This document shows positions 14,783 through 22,483 of a DNA stretch of 47,043 nucleotides, piece after piece. The DNA lies in the NCBI GenBank assembly GCA_009784025.1, contig WQVK01000019.1:1-47043 (forward strand). The letters run 5' to 3'. A model generated the notes under the pieces. That model saw only the letters and a program-made list of their open reading frames with translations, had not been told where the DNA came from and did no database searches. Each line of letters opens with the position of its first letter. The first letter of the stretch is position 1. Source of the stretch: Defluviitaleaceae bacterium. GTDB lineage: Bacteria; Bacillota; Clostridia; Lachnospirales; WQUN01. A program made the translations under genes and the position numbers.

Positions 14783-16065
14783 GTGTAAGCAAAAGCTTTG
14801 TTGTTTTAATTGCTCTTGGGCTGTTTTTTACCCTTGCCGCTTGGTTTTTTGGCGCCCATGGCATTATATTTTTGCTGTGGAATATTTTGATGCTTGGGCT
14901 TTTAGTATTGGATATGTTTCTTACGCCTGGGGTTAAAAAGCTGCAAGTTTCCCGAGGGGAGAACGATAGCCTCTATTTTAAGGCAGAGAATAAGATAGAA
15001 TTTTCCGTAAAAAATCTTTCCCGGTACAATTTGAAGGTTGAGGCAAAGGATGAGAGCCAGCGGCATTTTGCGGTGGTGGAGGATGCCTATGTCACATGGA
15101 TTAGCCGCGGGCGTTCTGCTGGGTTTGCGTATTATGTAATGCCTTCTAAGCGGGGTAGTTTTAAGCTTGAGAATGTTTATTTGCGTTTTCATGGGGTGCT
15201 TGGGCTTTGCATAAAGCATGGAACATATCCATGCCCCAAGGAATACAACGTGTACCCAAATGTGAAGGATTTAACAAAATATCGCTTGCTGGTGCAGCGC
15301 AACAGCCGCCTGCCACAGGGTGACAAAACCATCCATCATTATGGCATGGGTGTAGAATTTGAGAGCCTGCGCCCGTATGTAGACGGCGATGATTACCGAA
15401 AAATCAACTGGGCAGCCACCGCCCGCGAAATGAAGCCGATAGTAAATCAATACCAAATAGAGCGCGACCAGCCAGTGTACATTTTGCTAGACACCGGCCG
15501 CCCCATGAGTTACAGCATTGGTGGCTACAAGAAGCTGGATTATGCAATAAACGCGGCTATTATCCTGGCGGATATAGTTAACAAGCAGGGCGACAAGGCC
15601 GGGCTGCTTGTTTTCGACCGGGATGTGCAGGCCAATATACCGCCGGGGCAGGGCGCAGGCCACAGAAACAGGCTAATGGAAGCCCTATACCATGTGGACG
15701 ATAACCGCCTAACCGCCAATTATGAAGCCGCCTTCAAAACCCTTTGTAATAAGCAAAAACGCCGCAGCCTGGTGTTTATTTTCACAGATTTTGAGATTTT
15801 GGAAGAAGCAGAGGATTTAATCAGCCATATGGCGTTGCTTAAAAAACGCCACCTGCCCATTGTAGTTTTTATGGAAAATGAGAGCCTTAACAAGCTCGCC
15901 CAGGCAGAAGCCGACCCGCTGCTACAAAAAATCGCCCAGGAATTTGTAACAGAACGTAAAAATATCTTCCGTAGCCTAAATGCCATGGGCATACCAAACA
16001 TAGAAAGCCGCGCAGAGGAATTTGCCCTAGCCGCGGTGAATAAATATATTTCTATAAGAGGGTGA
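14779..16065 (+). CDS. DUF58 domain protein (first copy)
   Basis: The 428-residue protein has two N-terminal membrane helices (about 6-22 and 27-46). A beta-rich region follows, then the DUF58 signature around 195-225 (RPYVDGDDYRKINWAATARE). The last part is a von Willebrand A-like fold, with LLDTGRPMSY as a MIDAS-type DxGxxxS strand end and IFTDFEILEEAE near the C-terminus. DUF58 proteins pair almost always with MoxR ATPases, which probably load or activate them. Overlaps on both sides (ATGA with MoxR, GTGA with the RDD gene) put it in the middle of one transcript. It is longer than the second DUF58 protein in the window (392 residues). Confidence 0.92.
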   Translation: MSVSKSFVVLIALGLFFTLAAWFFGAHGIIFLLWNILMLGLLVLDMFLTPGVKKLQVSRGENDSLYFKAENKIEFSVKNLSRYNLKVEAKDESQRHFAVVEDAYVTWISRGRSAGFAYYVMPSKRGSFKLENVYLRFHGVLGLCIKHGTYPCPKEYNVYPNVKDLTKYRLLVQRNSRLPQGDKTIHHYGMGVEFESLRPYVDGDDYRKINWAATAREMKPIVNQYQIERDQPVYILLDTGRPMSYSIGGYKKLDYAINAAIILADIVNKQGDKAGLLVFDRDVQANIPPGQGAGHRNRLMEALYHVDDNRLTANYEAAFKTLCNKQKRRSLVFIFTDFEILEEAEDLISHMALLKKRHLPIVVFMENESLNKLAQAEADPLLQKIAQEFVTERKNIFRSLNAMGIPNIESRAEEFALAAVNKYISIRG

Positions 16066-16766
16066 TTTTTATCAAAACCATTACCATAATAACGCCAGCA
16101 AATATAGAAGTGGAATATCGTTTGGCCGGCGCAGGTTCGCGGCTGGCGGCTTTTATTTGTGATTATATTTTGCAGATGCTTATTTTGTTGGTGCTTGTGC
16201 TTGCCATAATTGGTGTAGATTATTTGCTGCAGGGTAGGGGTAATTTTATCCTTAGCACCACTGCAGAATGGGTGATTATTGTTGTGGTTTTCTTAATACA
16301 ATTTGGCTATTTTATTGTAAGCGAGTTGGCCATGAGAGGCCAAACCATTGGCAAAAAAATCTTCGGCTTGCGGGCCATCCGGGAAAATGGCCAGCCAGTA
16401 GAATTCACACAAATTCTGGTACGTAGCTTAATCCGGCCATTTGTAGATATGTTGGCAGTTGGCCTGTTTTTTATTATCTTCAACAGCAAGCATAAAAGAG
16501 TAGGCGATCTAGCCGCCGGGACAATTGTAATAAGCGAAAAACAAACCGCAAAACCAATCGCCCACCCCTGGCCAGATTTCTTGCCAAGCAAATTTGACCT
16601 AACCGAACCCGAAATAAATCTAGTGGAAGAATGGCTAAGCCGCCGAATCAGCTTGGCAGACAACGGCGAAGCCATAGGTCGGAAGCTGCTAGAATATTTT
16701 AAAAGCCGTGAGGAGAGCAGTATAGAAGACCATGGGGCTTTGCCCCATACCCCACCCTCTTTTTGA
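16062..16766 (+). CDS. RDD-family membrane protein
   Basis: The 234-residue protein starts ITPANIEVEYRLAGAGSRLAAFICDYILQ, the RDD N-terminus with the conserved Arg and Asp. Three membrane helices follow (about 33-50, 70-90, 120-145), plus AGTIVISEK, where the RDD domain ends. A soluble ~65-residue C-terminal tail follows (EINLVEEWLSRRISL). The start is GTG, overlapping the DUF58 stop. RDD proteins are small transport-related or scaffold membrane proteins of uncertain role and often close MoxR/DUF58 operons. The last codons (HGALPHTPPSF) are encoded inside the repeat at 16726-16755, so the true ancestral C-terminus may have been replaced by repeat sequence. Confidence 0.9.
   Translation: MIFIKTITIITPANIEVEYRLAGAGSRLAAFICDYILQMLILLVLVLAIIGVDYLLQGRGNFILSTTAEWVIIVVVFLIQFGYFIVSELAMRGQTIGKKIFGLRAIRENGQPVEFTQILVRSLIRPFVDMLAVGLFFIIFNSKHKRVGDLAAGTIVISEKQTAKPIAHPWPDFLPSKFDLTEPEINLVEEWLSRRISLADNGEAIGRKLLEYFKSREESSIEDHGALPHTPPSF
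16726..16755 (+). repeat. Short repeat around GGGGCTTTGCCCC, copy 2, within the RDD C-terminus
   Basis: The first 20 bases match the reverse complement of 11511-11530. The self-complementary GGGGCTTTGCCCC core forms a small hairpin. The repeat provides the last codons of the RDD gene. Confidence 0.6.
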
Positions 16767-16804
16767 AAAAGCGGGTCAAAAACTTTATTTTTAGGAGGAA
16801 TATA

Positions 16805-17374
16805 ATGAAAGCAATTGCGATTAACGGAAGCCCAAGGGAAACCGGAAACACTGCGGGAATGTTAAATACTGTGCTGGAAGTGTTAAAAGCCGGCGGCGTA
16901 GAAACAGAGCTGTACCAGGCAGGCGGCAAGCCAGTGATGGGCTGCAAGGCCTGCAATGCCTGCGGCACAACAAAGGGTAAATGCATTACAGATGATTGGG
17001 TTAACGATGTATACAAAAAAATGGTGGCGGCAGATGTTATACTCATCGGCTCGCCAACATATTTTGCAGACCTCACCCCAGAAACCAAGGCCGTAATAGA
17101 CCGCTGCGGATATATTTCCCGCAGGGATGGCAATCCGCTATCCCGTAAGATTGGGGCTGCGGTAAGCGCTGTGCGTCGCTCTGGCGAAATTCATACATTG
17201 GATTCTATCCAGCATTTCTTTTTGATTAGCGATATGGTTGTGCCTGGCAGTTCTTATTGGAATATGAGTATTTCTGTCGGGTTAGGGGATTATGATAACG
17301 ACGCAGAAGGGAATAGGACAATGACTCGCCTTGGCGAGAATATACTTTGGCTGCTGGAGAAGATTAAGGCTTAG
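16805..17374 (+). CDS. NAD(P)H-dependent FMN reductase / flavodoxin-like protein
   Basis: The 189-residue protein opens with AINGSPRETGNTAGML, the phosphate-binding loop of the NADPH-dependent FMN reductase family. It continues with GCKACNACGTTKGKC, the four-Cys stretch common in anaerobe flavoproteins of this group, and IGSPTYFADLTPETKAVIDR. It should bind FMN and reduce a small acceptor in the cytosol; the acceptor cannot be named. The ATG at 16805 has a textbook AGGAGGA seven to eight bases upstream, and an in-frame TTG further up is not needed. It follows the RDD gene by 38 bases and is closed by a terminator at 17385-17415, so it may be read from the same transcript. Confidence 0.9.
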   Translation: MKAIAINGSPRETGNTAGMLNTVLEVLKAGGVETELYQAGGKPVMGCKACNACGTTKGKCITDDWVNDVYKKMVAADVILIGSPTYFADLTPETKAVIDRCGYISRRDGNPLSRKIGAAVSAVRRSGEIHTLDSIQHFFLISDMVVPGSSYWNMSISVGLGDYDNDAEGNRTMTRLGENILWLLEKIKA

Positions 17375-17384
17375 TGGCGTGAGG

Positions 17385-17415
17385 AAGGCTCGTTCTTAGG
17401 AATGGGCCTTTTTTT
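17385..17415 (+). terminator. Terminator after the flavin reductase gene
   Basis: AAGGCTCGTTC pairs with GAATGGGCCTT through two G-T wobbles and is followed by a T-run. Confidence 0.8.
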
Positions 17416-17520
17416 GTTGGGTTAACCCAAATGAGGGCAGCTGCGCGGGAGACAGTGCGAAGCGGGGGTAGGTTTTGAAGAAATTGGGCAAACCGTTAAA
17501 AATTTTGGTTTGAGTATAAT

Positions 17521-17548
17521 AAGAATCCCGAATTTCTGGGATTCTTTT
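17521..17548. terminator. Second hairpin with T-run in the same gap
   Basis: AAGAATCCC (17521-17529) pairs perfectly with GGGATTCTT (17538-17546), then more T. It could be a back-up terminator. Confidence 0.65.
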
Positions 17549-17588
17549 GGTTTATGGGCTTGAAAATAGCATCATTTTGCCCCAAATG

Positions 17589-17606
17589 TGGTACCGTACG
17601 GTACCA
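17589..17606. repeat. Perfectly symmetrical copy of the GGTACC palindromic repeat
   Basis: TGGTACCGTACGGTACCA. In this copy the central four bases are GTAC, so the whole unit is an exact palindrome, whereas the other copies have ATAC or GTAT. Confidence 0.9.
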
Positions 17607-17839
17607 TTTTCGGAAAAAATGTCGTTTTTCGGAAAATATGTCAAAGTGCGTTTGCACAATATCTGCTTATGTAAGGAGTCAACCTATCGTCGCCCGGCTG
17701 GTGCGGTTTTAATCTGAAGATATAGTCAGCTGAATGGCATTCCTCTGGGCAAATTGCCGGAAAATTATTTTTTTGTGCATGTTGATGACAAAAACGTCGC
17801 AGGCGGGCATTAAATTTGTCCAATATCCACAAGCACCTA

Positions 17840-17868
17840 TAGACACTTAGGGGTTTTTATTTTATAAT
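17840..17868 (+). promoter_or_regulatory. Promoter of the large secreted-protein gene
   Basis: TAGACA (17840-17845), 17 bases, TATAAT (17863-17868). A start near 17875 gives a leader of about 445 bases before the ATG at 18321. Confidence 0.6.
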
Positions 17869-17869
17869 G

Positions 17870-18170
17870 TCCATAAGGGGAGGCTATATATTATTATTTA
17901 TCGTCATGTATGCCTCTTACTATGGCGTGAAAAATTTTTACATGTGAGGTGATGCGAAAATATTTATGCAAAGTTAAAACGGCGCCCTTGCACAATGGTG
18001 AAAGATGCGAGAAACCAACAGGCAGCTGAAATTCTACTTATAAGGGAAAGTAACGATTACTCCTAATAATATAGAAAACAGCTTCTAAGCAATTTCTTGC
18101 AATGCGCCATGTTATTGTACCTATCTGCCTGGGGAAACTCCCAGGAAAACCCCTACAAAGGGGTTTGTAA
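17870..18170 (+). promoter_or_regulatory. Long leader with multi-stem RNA potential (unidentified)
   Basis: Several complementary blocks are visible. AGGGGAGGC (17877-17885) faces GCCTCTT (17912-17918). GGCGC/TTGCA (17981-17992) pairs with TGCAA/GCGCC (18098-18108) and closes a ~128-base domain. Inside it a long arm pairs AGCTG (18024-18028) with CAGCT (18079-18083), TTCTA with TAGAA, and AGTAA with TTACT. Then come CCTGGG/CCCAGG (18128-18145) and AAACCCC/GGGGTTT (18147-18166), the last looking like a weak terminator stem. I tested it by eye against c-di-GMP, cobalamin, lysine and T-box consensus elements without a match. Confidence 0.5.
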
Positions 18171-18176
18171 TTTGTA

Positions 18177-18292
18177 GTGAAATAAATGAGAAACGGTCTC
18201 GCCCGAGCGGCATCTGGAACGCCAAGATAAGGCGTTACAGGCGTTTTCTCCGCGATAGGCGAGACCGATTTCGAATTGTTTCACTATAACGA
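18177..18292 (+). repeat. 116-bp palindromic repeat, copy A (upstream of the secreted-protein gene)
   Basis: The ends are complementary: GTGAAA... with ...TTTCAC, and CGGTCTCGCC with GGCGAGACCG. There is an inner hairpin GAACGCC/GGCGTTA-type around AAGATA. Copy B at 22302-22417 has the same length and orientation and is clearly homologous along its whole length. The two copies bracket the 18321-22205 gene. Confidence 0.85.
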
Positions 18293-18320
18293 TAAAACAT
18301 AAAAGGAAGGTGTTTGAGTA

Positions 18321-21300
18321 ATGAATTTGAAGATTACAAGCCGCACCAAAGTATTGCTTAAAAAAGCTACTGCAATTGCTGTATGTTTAACGTTTTTGAT
18401 TGCATTTGTTCCTGCTGTTCAGGCAACGGACGTGAATGTTCAGGCGCAAGAGTCTATTATTCCTGCGAATTCTGGATTTGATTTTCAAGATTGGCTAGCA
18501 GCCCACAACGCCCAGTTTCCGCGTACCAATCTCCCTTTACTGTCTAGCGTTAACGCGGCAGCTAACCCGTCCCATTTAGGCGGGGCAAGGAATAGTGGTT
18601 ACTTACCATTCTGGAGTACAGGAAACCAGGATATTGTAATTGAAGGCCCTGTTGGGGGTCGTGATTCTTATCAAATGGTAGTTCCCAATTCCAATTCTGG
18701 TGGTGGATCTGGCTACGGTCAACACGGTGTGTCTTTCCGTCTTACAGGCCCAGATAGTTTAGGCGTAGATACTCGCTATGTAAACACTATCAGGATAGCT
18801 GGGTATATTCGTGGCTCTATAACCGCTGGGCATGCTCTCGGGCCAGGAGTTGGCCTTCGTCATGCTGGCGCAGACAATCCTTGGGCCAATTTTCATTCAG
18901 TGCGGTGGGCTACTGGTTTAGTAAACCATCCATTTGAAATTTCTTGGACGCTTACCCCGCTTGAATTTGCCTCTATTGTTGACGGTCACCCTCGGTTGAC
19001 TGTTGTAATGGAGCCAAGCCAAGGTGCGCCAAACTGGCCTCTAATGGTTATCCAGGAATTTGAAGTAATCCAAGGAGAGCGCATACCGGAATTCAGAAAT
19101 GTTTTTGACTTCCAGGACAATTTGAACGCAATTGCCAATATGGGTTCACCAGCCGGGACAGTAGGCACAGACAGCATCCAGTTTGACAGGCCTGTAGGCG
19201 GGGAAGCCAACCCTGTAACTCTAACCCAAGCGGCCTTGGGATGGAGGGAAGGTGACGTGATATACATTTACGGCCGGATGATAGGCCGCATGACCACCGC
19301 TTGGGGTAATCCTACTACCAATGATGCCTTTGGCATATGGGTGTGGCCTACAATCACTAATCATGGCGCAGGAACGGGCGTTAATCCCCCTCAAGAACGC
19401 GCAAACAGAGGCAATGCTGCTGGCACGATTCCGCCCGCACGTCGCCCCGGAGGCCCAGATACTTTTAGGCTAAGGTATGTGGTAAATTCAGACGACATCA
19501 ATGTACTCCTTATTCAATCGCAAGGAGCGGTAACGGGCTCTTTCCATCTGGATGACATTAGAATAATGCGCCCAATAGGGGCAGATTTACATGGAGAACT
19601 TCGTGATGCCATAACAGAGGCAGAAGCCCTTGTAGTCAGCTTGCCTGTAAGCGTAGATGGCACAAACATTCCTGTTGGCGAGTTCTGGGTAACTCAGGCA
19701 ACAATTAATACATTAAATGCCGCAATCGCCACAGCTGAAACAGCATATGCAACTGCACCAAACGAGGAACTAGGAGCCGCTTTGATAGCTATCACTGCAG
19801 CAAAAGGCGCATTCAGAAGCGCTATTGCAGAAGGTTCTTACGGCTTGCTAAATATAGTACGTACAGAGCTGATGGAACTTATCCAAACTGCATTAGCAGC
19901 CCAAGGCGATGCCCATGTTAGCGCAGATGGTACAGATATAGATTTCCGCGACAACTGGGTCACACCAGCGGTAGCTAATACTTTCCTTGACGCATTAGGC
20001 TCTGCAATAGCTGCCCATAGTGCTAGTGGTGCTACTGTAGCCAGCGTAAATGATGCGATAGCCGCCCTTACGGCAGCAATAGCCACTTTTGAAGCAGCTT
20101 TTGCACCAGGGTTATTAGGGCAAGTTGGATGTGTATGCGATGATGATAGTTTGTTCCCACATGTACTTTGGGCATTGGACGTAACGCCATCGTTAGTGGC
20201 AGCTCTCAATACTGGTTATGCCAGTTATGCCATATTGCAAGGCGTGCAAAACGCTGGTTCGCCTACATTCATTTATATTCCGGCAGCAGGAACCCAACCT
20301 GCGGGAATAGAAGTGTCCGGGCGTACTGAAAGCTGGAATGCATTGGATATTCGCCTTGACACGATGGGCTTATCAAATAATGATTACAGGATTACTGTAA
20401 ATGGTGCTACTGGCACGGGTGGAGCAAACAACTTGCGGCTTACTTTCCCGTTAACTGGCGCCCCTTGGGATCAAGTTATATTTGCAGGCAATGCTGCCTC
20501 TGGTGGCGCGAATGCTACTTTAACCCAAACATTTACCGGCAACCCAGCCTTGGTAAACGCACCTGGTTCAAGTCCATTTAGGTTGCGTGTTGGTACTAGC
20601 GGGACAGGCAACTTCACCATCCGTACAATCGAGATTGAGCGCCTGCAACGCGCATGTGAACCAGGCTGCACAAATTGCCAATGCTTCGGCGTTCCTGTAG
20701 CAGAAACATTTGAAGTAACATTTGACCTAGCCGACGGTAATATTGTTGGAAACACTGCTGATGTTGTTCGTACAGTTATAAGTGGCACATCTGCAATACT
20801 GCCAGTTGACCCGACCCGTGTAGGATATCTGTTTGATGGATGGCTTCCAGCAGATGGCCACCTGAATGTTACAGAAAACAGAACAATAGTAGCCCAGTGG
20901 GATGCAATAGCACCAGACCATGCAGCGCGCCTTGCAGCAGCGGCAGCGGCGGTAGAAGCTGAATTTACAGCCCTACGTCAAGCTATGGCTAGCAACACAA
21001 CAGACGATCAGGTTTTGGCAGCTATAAATGCTTACCTTGCAGCTAACTGGGGGGCCTCGGCACCTTATGCCGCTGTAACTGCTACCGCTGTTCAATTAAC
21101 ACACACACCTTCAGCTGAAGATGCAACAGGCAGCTTTGTTGGTACGGTAACACTAGCTCTTGCCGGTACAGCCGATGTTAATGCAGATGTTCATGTAACT
21201 CTTGCAATGCTGTTGCCAACACCAACACCAACACCAACTCCGACCCCTACGCCAACCCCAACTCCGACCCCAACTCCGACCCCTACGCCAACCCCAACTC

Positions 21301-22205
21301 CGACCCCAACCCCAACTCCGACCTCAACCCCAACTCCAACCCCAACTCCGACCCCTACACCAACTCCAATCCCAACACCTCCAACCCCTCCACCAACTCC
21401 AACCCCACCAGAACCACCAACCCCACCAGAACCACCAACCCCACCACCAATCCAAACACCTCCACCAACACCCACGCCAGAGCCAACCTTAGAAGAACCA
21501 ACCCTAGAACCAACCCATACGCCTCAGCCACCACCAGGAACCCCACAAAACTGGATTTATCTACCGGAATTCCTGCCAGTACCTTTGGCGCATACTTTGC
21601 CAGATGCAGTGATAGAGCGCGTTAGCGTTGCCGGTAACAACGACGTAGCTGTTCGTATAATTGGCAGCCGCGCAACAATTCAGCCTACAGCGGCAGCTAT
21701 AAGCAGAATCGCTGCAAGCAGTTACGATACCGCAGTATTTAACCTAAGCGAAATGCCTGTAGACTCTGCTTCAATTTCCAGAATCACAGTGCGCCAGCTT
21801 GCTGCTGCAGATATGGGTATTGAGGTTTCGTTGCCACAGGGCGTAATCACCCTAGATGAAGAAGCGGTTGCAGCGCTGGCCGCACAGGCACACACTCAAA
21901 CAATTGTACTGCGCATTACAGAATTTGAAGAAGGGCAATTACCGTCGCTTATGGCAGCACGTTTGCCAGCAGGCGCAATTGCGTATCAAGTGTCAGTTTC
22001 TTCAGGCTCACGGGCAATAAGAGATTTTGGTGATGCTTCTATAACAGTATGGCTACCGTTCGCAGGCAATCCACCTGTTGCGGTATGGCGCATGGGGCCA
22101 GGCAGTGTACTTGTTCCTGTTCCAGGTGCAGTATTCGAGCCGTCCACTCGCCTTGTAAGGTTTACCACCAGCCAGCTAGGAATATTTGTGGTTGGTGAAG
22201 CGTAA
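18321..22205 (+). CDS. Large secreted multi-domain surface protein (FIVAR-like, InlB-like, Pro-Thr stalk)
   Basis: This 1294-residue protein has a signal peptide with a basic N-terminus, a hydrophobic core (about 17-32) and likely cleavage after PAVQA. Two similar beta-rich regions follow (about 45-255 and 260-420; both contain FDFQD), possibly carbohydrate-binding. Two helical FIVAR-like modules lie at about 424-505 and 507-597, another beta domain at about 620-780, and the Cys cluster [12 protein letters not shown] near 780. An InlB/Listeria-type repeat runs about 795-863 (VGYLFDGW...NRTIVAQW). A Thr-Pro stalk (about 965-1063) leads to a C-terminal domain (about 1077-1294) of the kind often found before SLH domains, ending [14 protein letters not shown]. 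No SLH, LPXTG or transmembrane anchor is visible, so it is probably released or held non-covalently. AAAAGGAAGG precedes the ATG. A terminator follows at 22233-22270. Confidence 0.88.
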   Translation: MNLKITSRTKVLLKKATAIAVCLTFLIAFVPAVQATDVNVQAQESIIPANSGFDFQDWLAAHNAQFPRTNLPLLSSVNAAANPSHLGGARNSGYLPFWSTGNQDIVIEGPVGGRDSYQMVVPNSNSGGGSGYGQHGVSFRLTGPDSLGVDTRYVNTIRIAGYIRGSITAGHALGPGVGLRHAGADNPWANFHSVRWATGLVNHPFEISWTLTPLEFASIVDGHPRLTVVMEPSQGAPNWPLMVIQEFEVIQGERIPEFRNVFDFQDNLNAIANMGSPAGTVGTDSIQFDRPVGGEANPVTLTQAALGWREGDVIYIYGRMIGRMTTAWGNPTTNDAFGIWVWPTITNHGAGTGVNPPQERANRGNAAGTIPPARRPGGPDTFRLRYVVNSDDINVLLIQSQGAVTGSFHLDDIRIMRPIGADLHGELRDAITEAEALVVSLPVSVDGTNIPVGEFWVTQATINTLNAAIATAETAYATAPNEELGAALIAITAAKGAFRSAIAEGSYGLLNIVRTELMELIQTALAAQGDAHVSADGTDIDFRDNWVTPAVANTFLDALGSAIAAHSASGATVASVNDAIAALTAAIATFEAAFAPGLLGQVGCVCDDDSLFPHVLWALDVTPSLVAALNTGYASYAILQGVQNAGSPTFIYIPAAGTQPAGIEVSGRTESWNALDIRLDTMGLSNNDYRITVNGATGTGGANNLRLTFPLTGAPWDQVIFAGNAASGGANATLTQTFTGNPALVNAPGSSPFRLRVGTSGTGNFTIRTIEIERLQRACEPGCTNCQCFGVPVAETFEVTFDLADGNIVGNTADVVRTVISGTSAILPVDPTRVGYLFDGWLPADGHLNVTENRTIVAQWDAIAPDHAARLAAAAAAVEAEFTALRQAMASNTTDDQVLAAINAYLAANWGASAPYAAVTATAVQLTHTPSAEDATGSFVGTVTLALAGTADVNADVHVTLAMLLPTPTPTPTPTPTPTPTPTPTPTPTPTPTPTPTPTPTSTPTPTPTPTPTPTPIPTPPTPPPTPTPPEPPTPPEPPTPPPIQTPPPTPTPEPTLEEPTLEPTHTPQPPPGTPQNWIYLPEFLPVPLAHTLPDAVIERVSVAGNNDVAVRIIGSRATIQPTAAAISRIAASSYDTAVFNLSEMPVDSASISRITVRQLAAADMGIEVSLPQGVITLDEEAVAALAAQAHTQTIVLRITEFEEGQLPSLMAARLPAGAIAYQVSVSSGSRAIRDFGDASITVWLPFAGNPPVAVWRMGPGSVLVPVPGAVFEPSTRLVRFTTSQLGIFVVGEA
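21214..21480 (+). repeat. Degenerate tandem repeat encoding the Thr-Pro stalk
   Basis: Repeated units of the type CCAACCCCAACTCCGACC encode (Pro-Thr)n, later shifting to Pro-Pro-Glu and Pro-Pro-Thr. The near-identical units make length change by slippage or recombination likely. Open frames on the other strand and in other frames here are by-products of the repeat. Confidence 0.85.
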
Positions 22206-22232
22206 GATTTTGATTATGTGATTTAATGAAAT

Positions 22233-22270
22233 AAAAAACAAGCCTATCCGTATGGATAGGCTTGTTTTTT
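22233..22270. terminator. Strong bidirectional terminator
   Basis: ACAAGCCTATCC (22238-22249), loop GTAT, GGATAGGCTTGT (22254-22265), with A-run before and T-run after. It closes the secreted-protein gene. Confidence 0.92.
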
Positions 22271-22301
22271 GTGCGGTGACCATAAGTGACAGTTTTCGAT
22301 T

Positions 22302-22417
22302 GTGAAATGAATGAGAAACAGTCTCGCCCGAACGGCATCTGAAACGCCGAGATAAGGCGTTTCAGGCGCTTTTGCTTCGACAGACGAGACAGATTCTGAA
22401 TTATTTCATCATAACGA
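22302..22417 (+). repeat. 116-bp palindromic repeat, copy B (downstream of the secreted-protein gene)
   Basis: Same length and orientation as copy A at 18177-18292, starting GTGAAATGAATGAG and ending ATAACGA. The apical ACGCC(G/A)AGATAAGGCGT part is almost unchanged, and both outer arms are retained with some decay. It lies beyond the terminator, so it is not part of the mRNA of the gene it follows. Confidence 0.85.
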
Positions 22418-22433
22418 GACAGTCGCAACAAGA

Positions 22434-22464
22434 ATCAACTAATTACAAATTGTAATTAGTTGAT
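22434..22464. repeat. 31-bp palindrome, copy 1
   Basis: ATCAACTAATTAC, centre AAATT, GTAATTAGTTGAT. Only one base differs from the copy at 34994-35024. It lies 20 bases beyond the stop of the transglutaminase gene. Confidence 0.85.
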
Positions 22465-22483
22465 ATTGCCATCACAATTATTC

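Noticed and set aside
17641-17832. 63-codon minus-strand frame starting at a TTG, with several Cys and His
   Set aside because: Weak start, overlap with the -35 region of the plus-strand promoter, and no recognisable domain. It might be a gene remnant, but nothing supports expression.
17930-18110. Possible c-di-GMP-I riboswitch because of GCAAAG near 17968
   Set aside because: The other conserved blocks (the GGGCAAACC side, the tetraloop-receptor and the final pairing) are absent, so only an unnamed structured leader is claimed.
21191-21546. Gly/Val-rich and Gln/Pro-rich frames across the Thr-Pro stalk
   Set aside because: They are alternate-frame products of the tandem repeat, lacking ribosome sites.
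18177-22417. Calling the 4.2-kb bracketed unit a composite transposon
   Set aside because: No transposase and no clear target-site duplication were seen; the repeats are reported without that claim.
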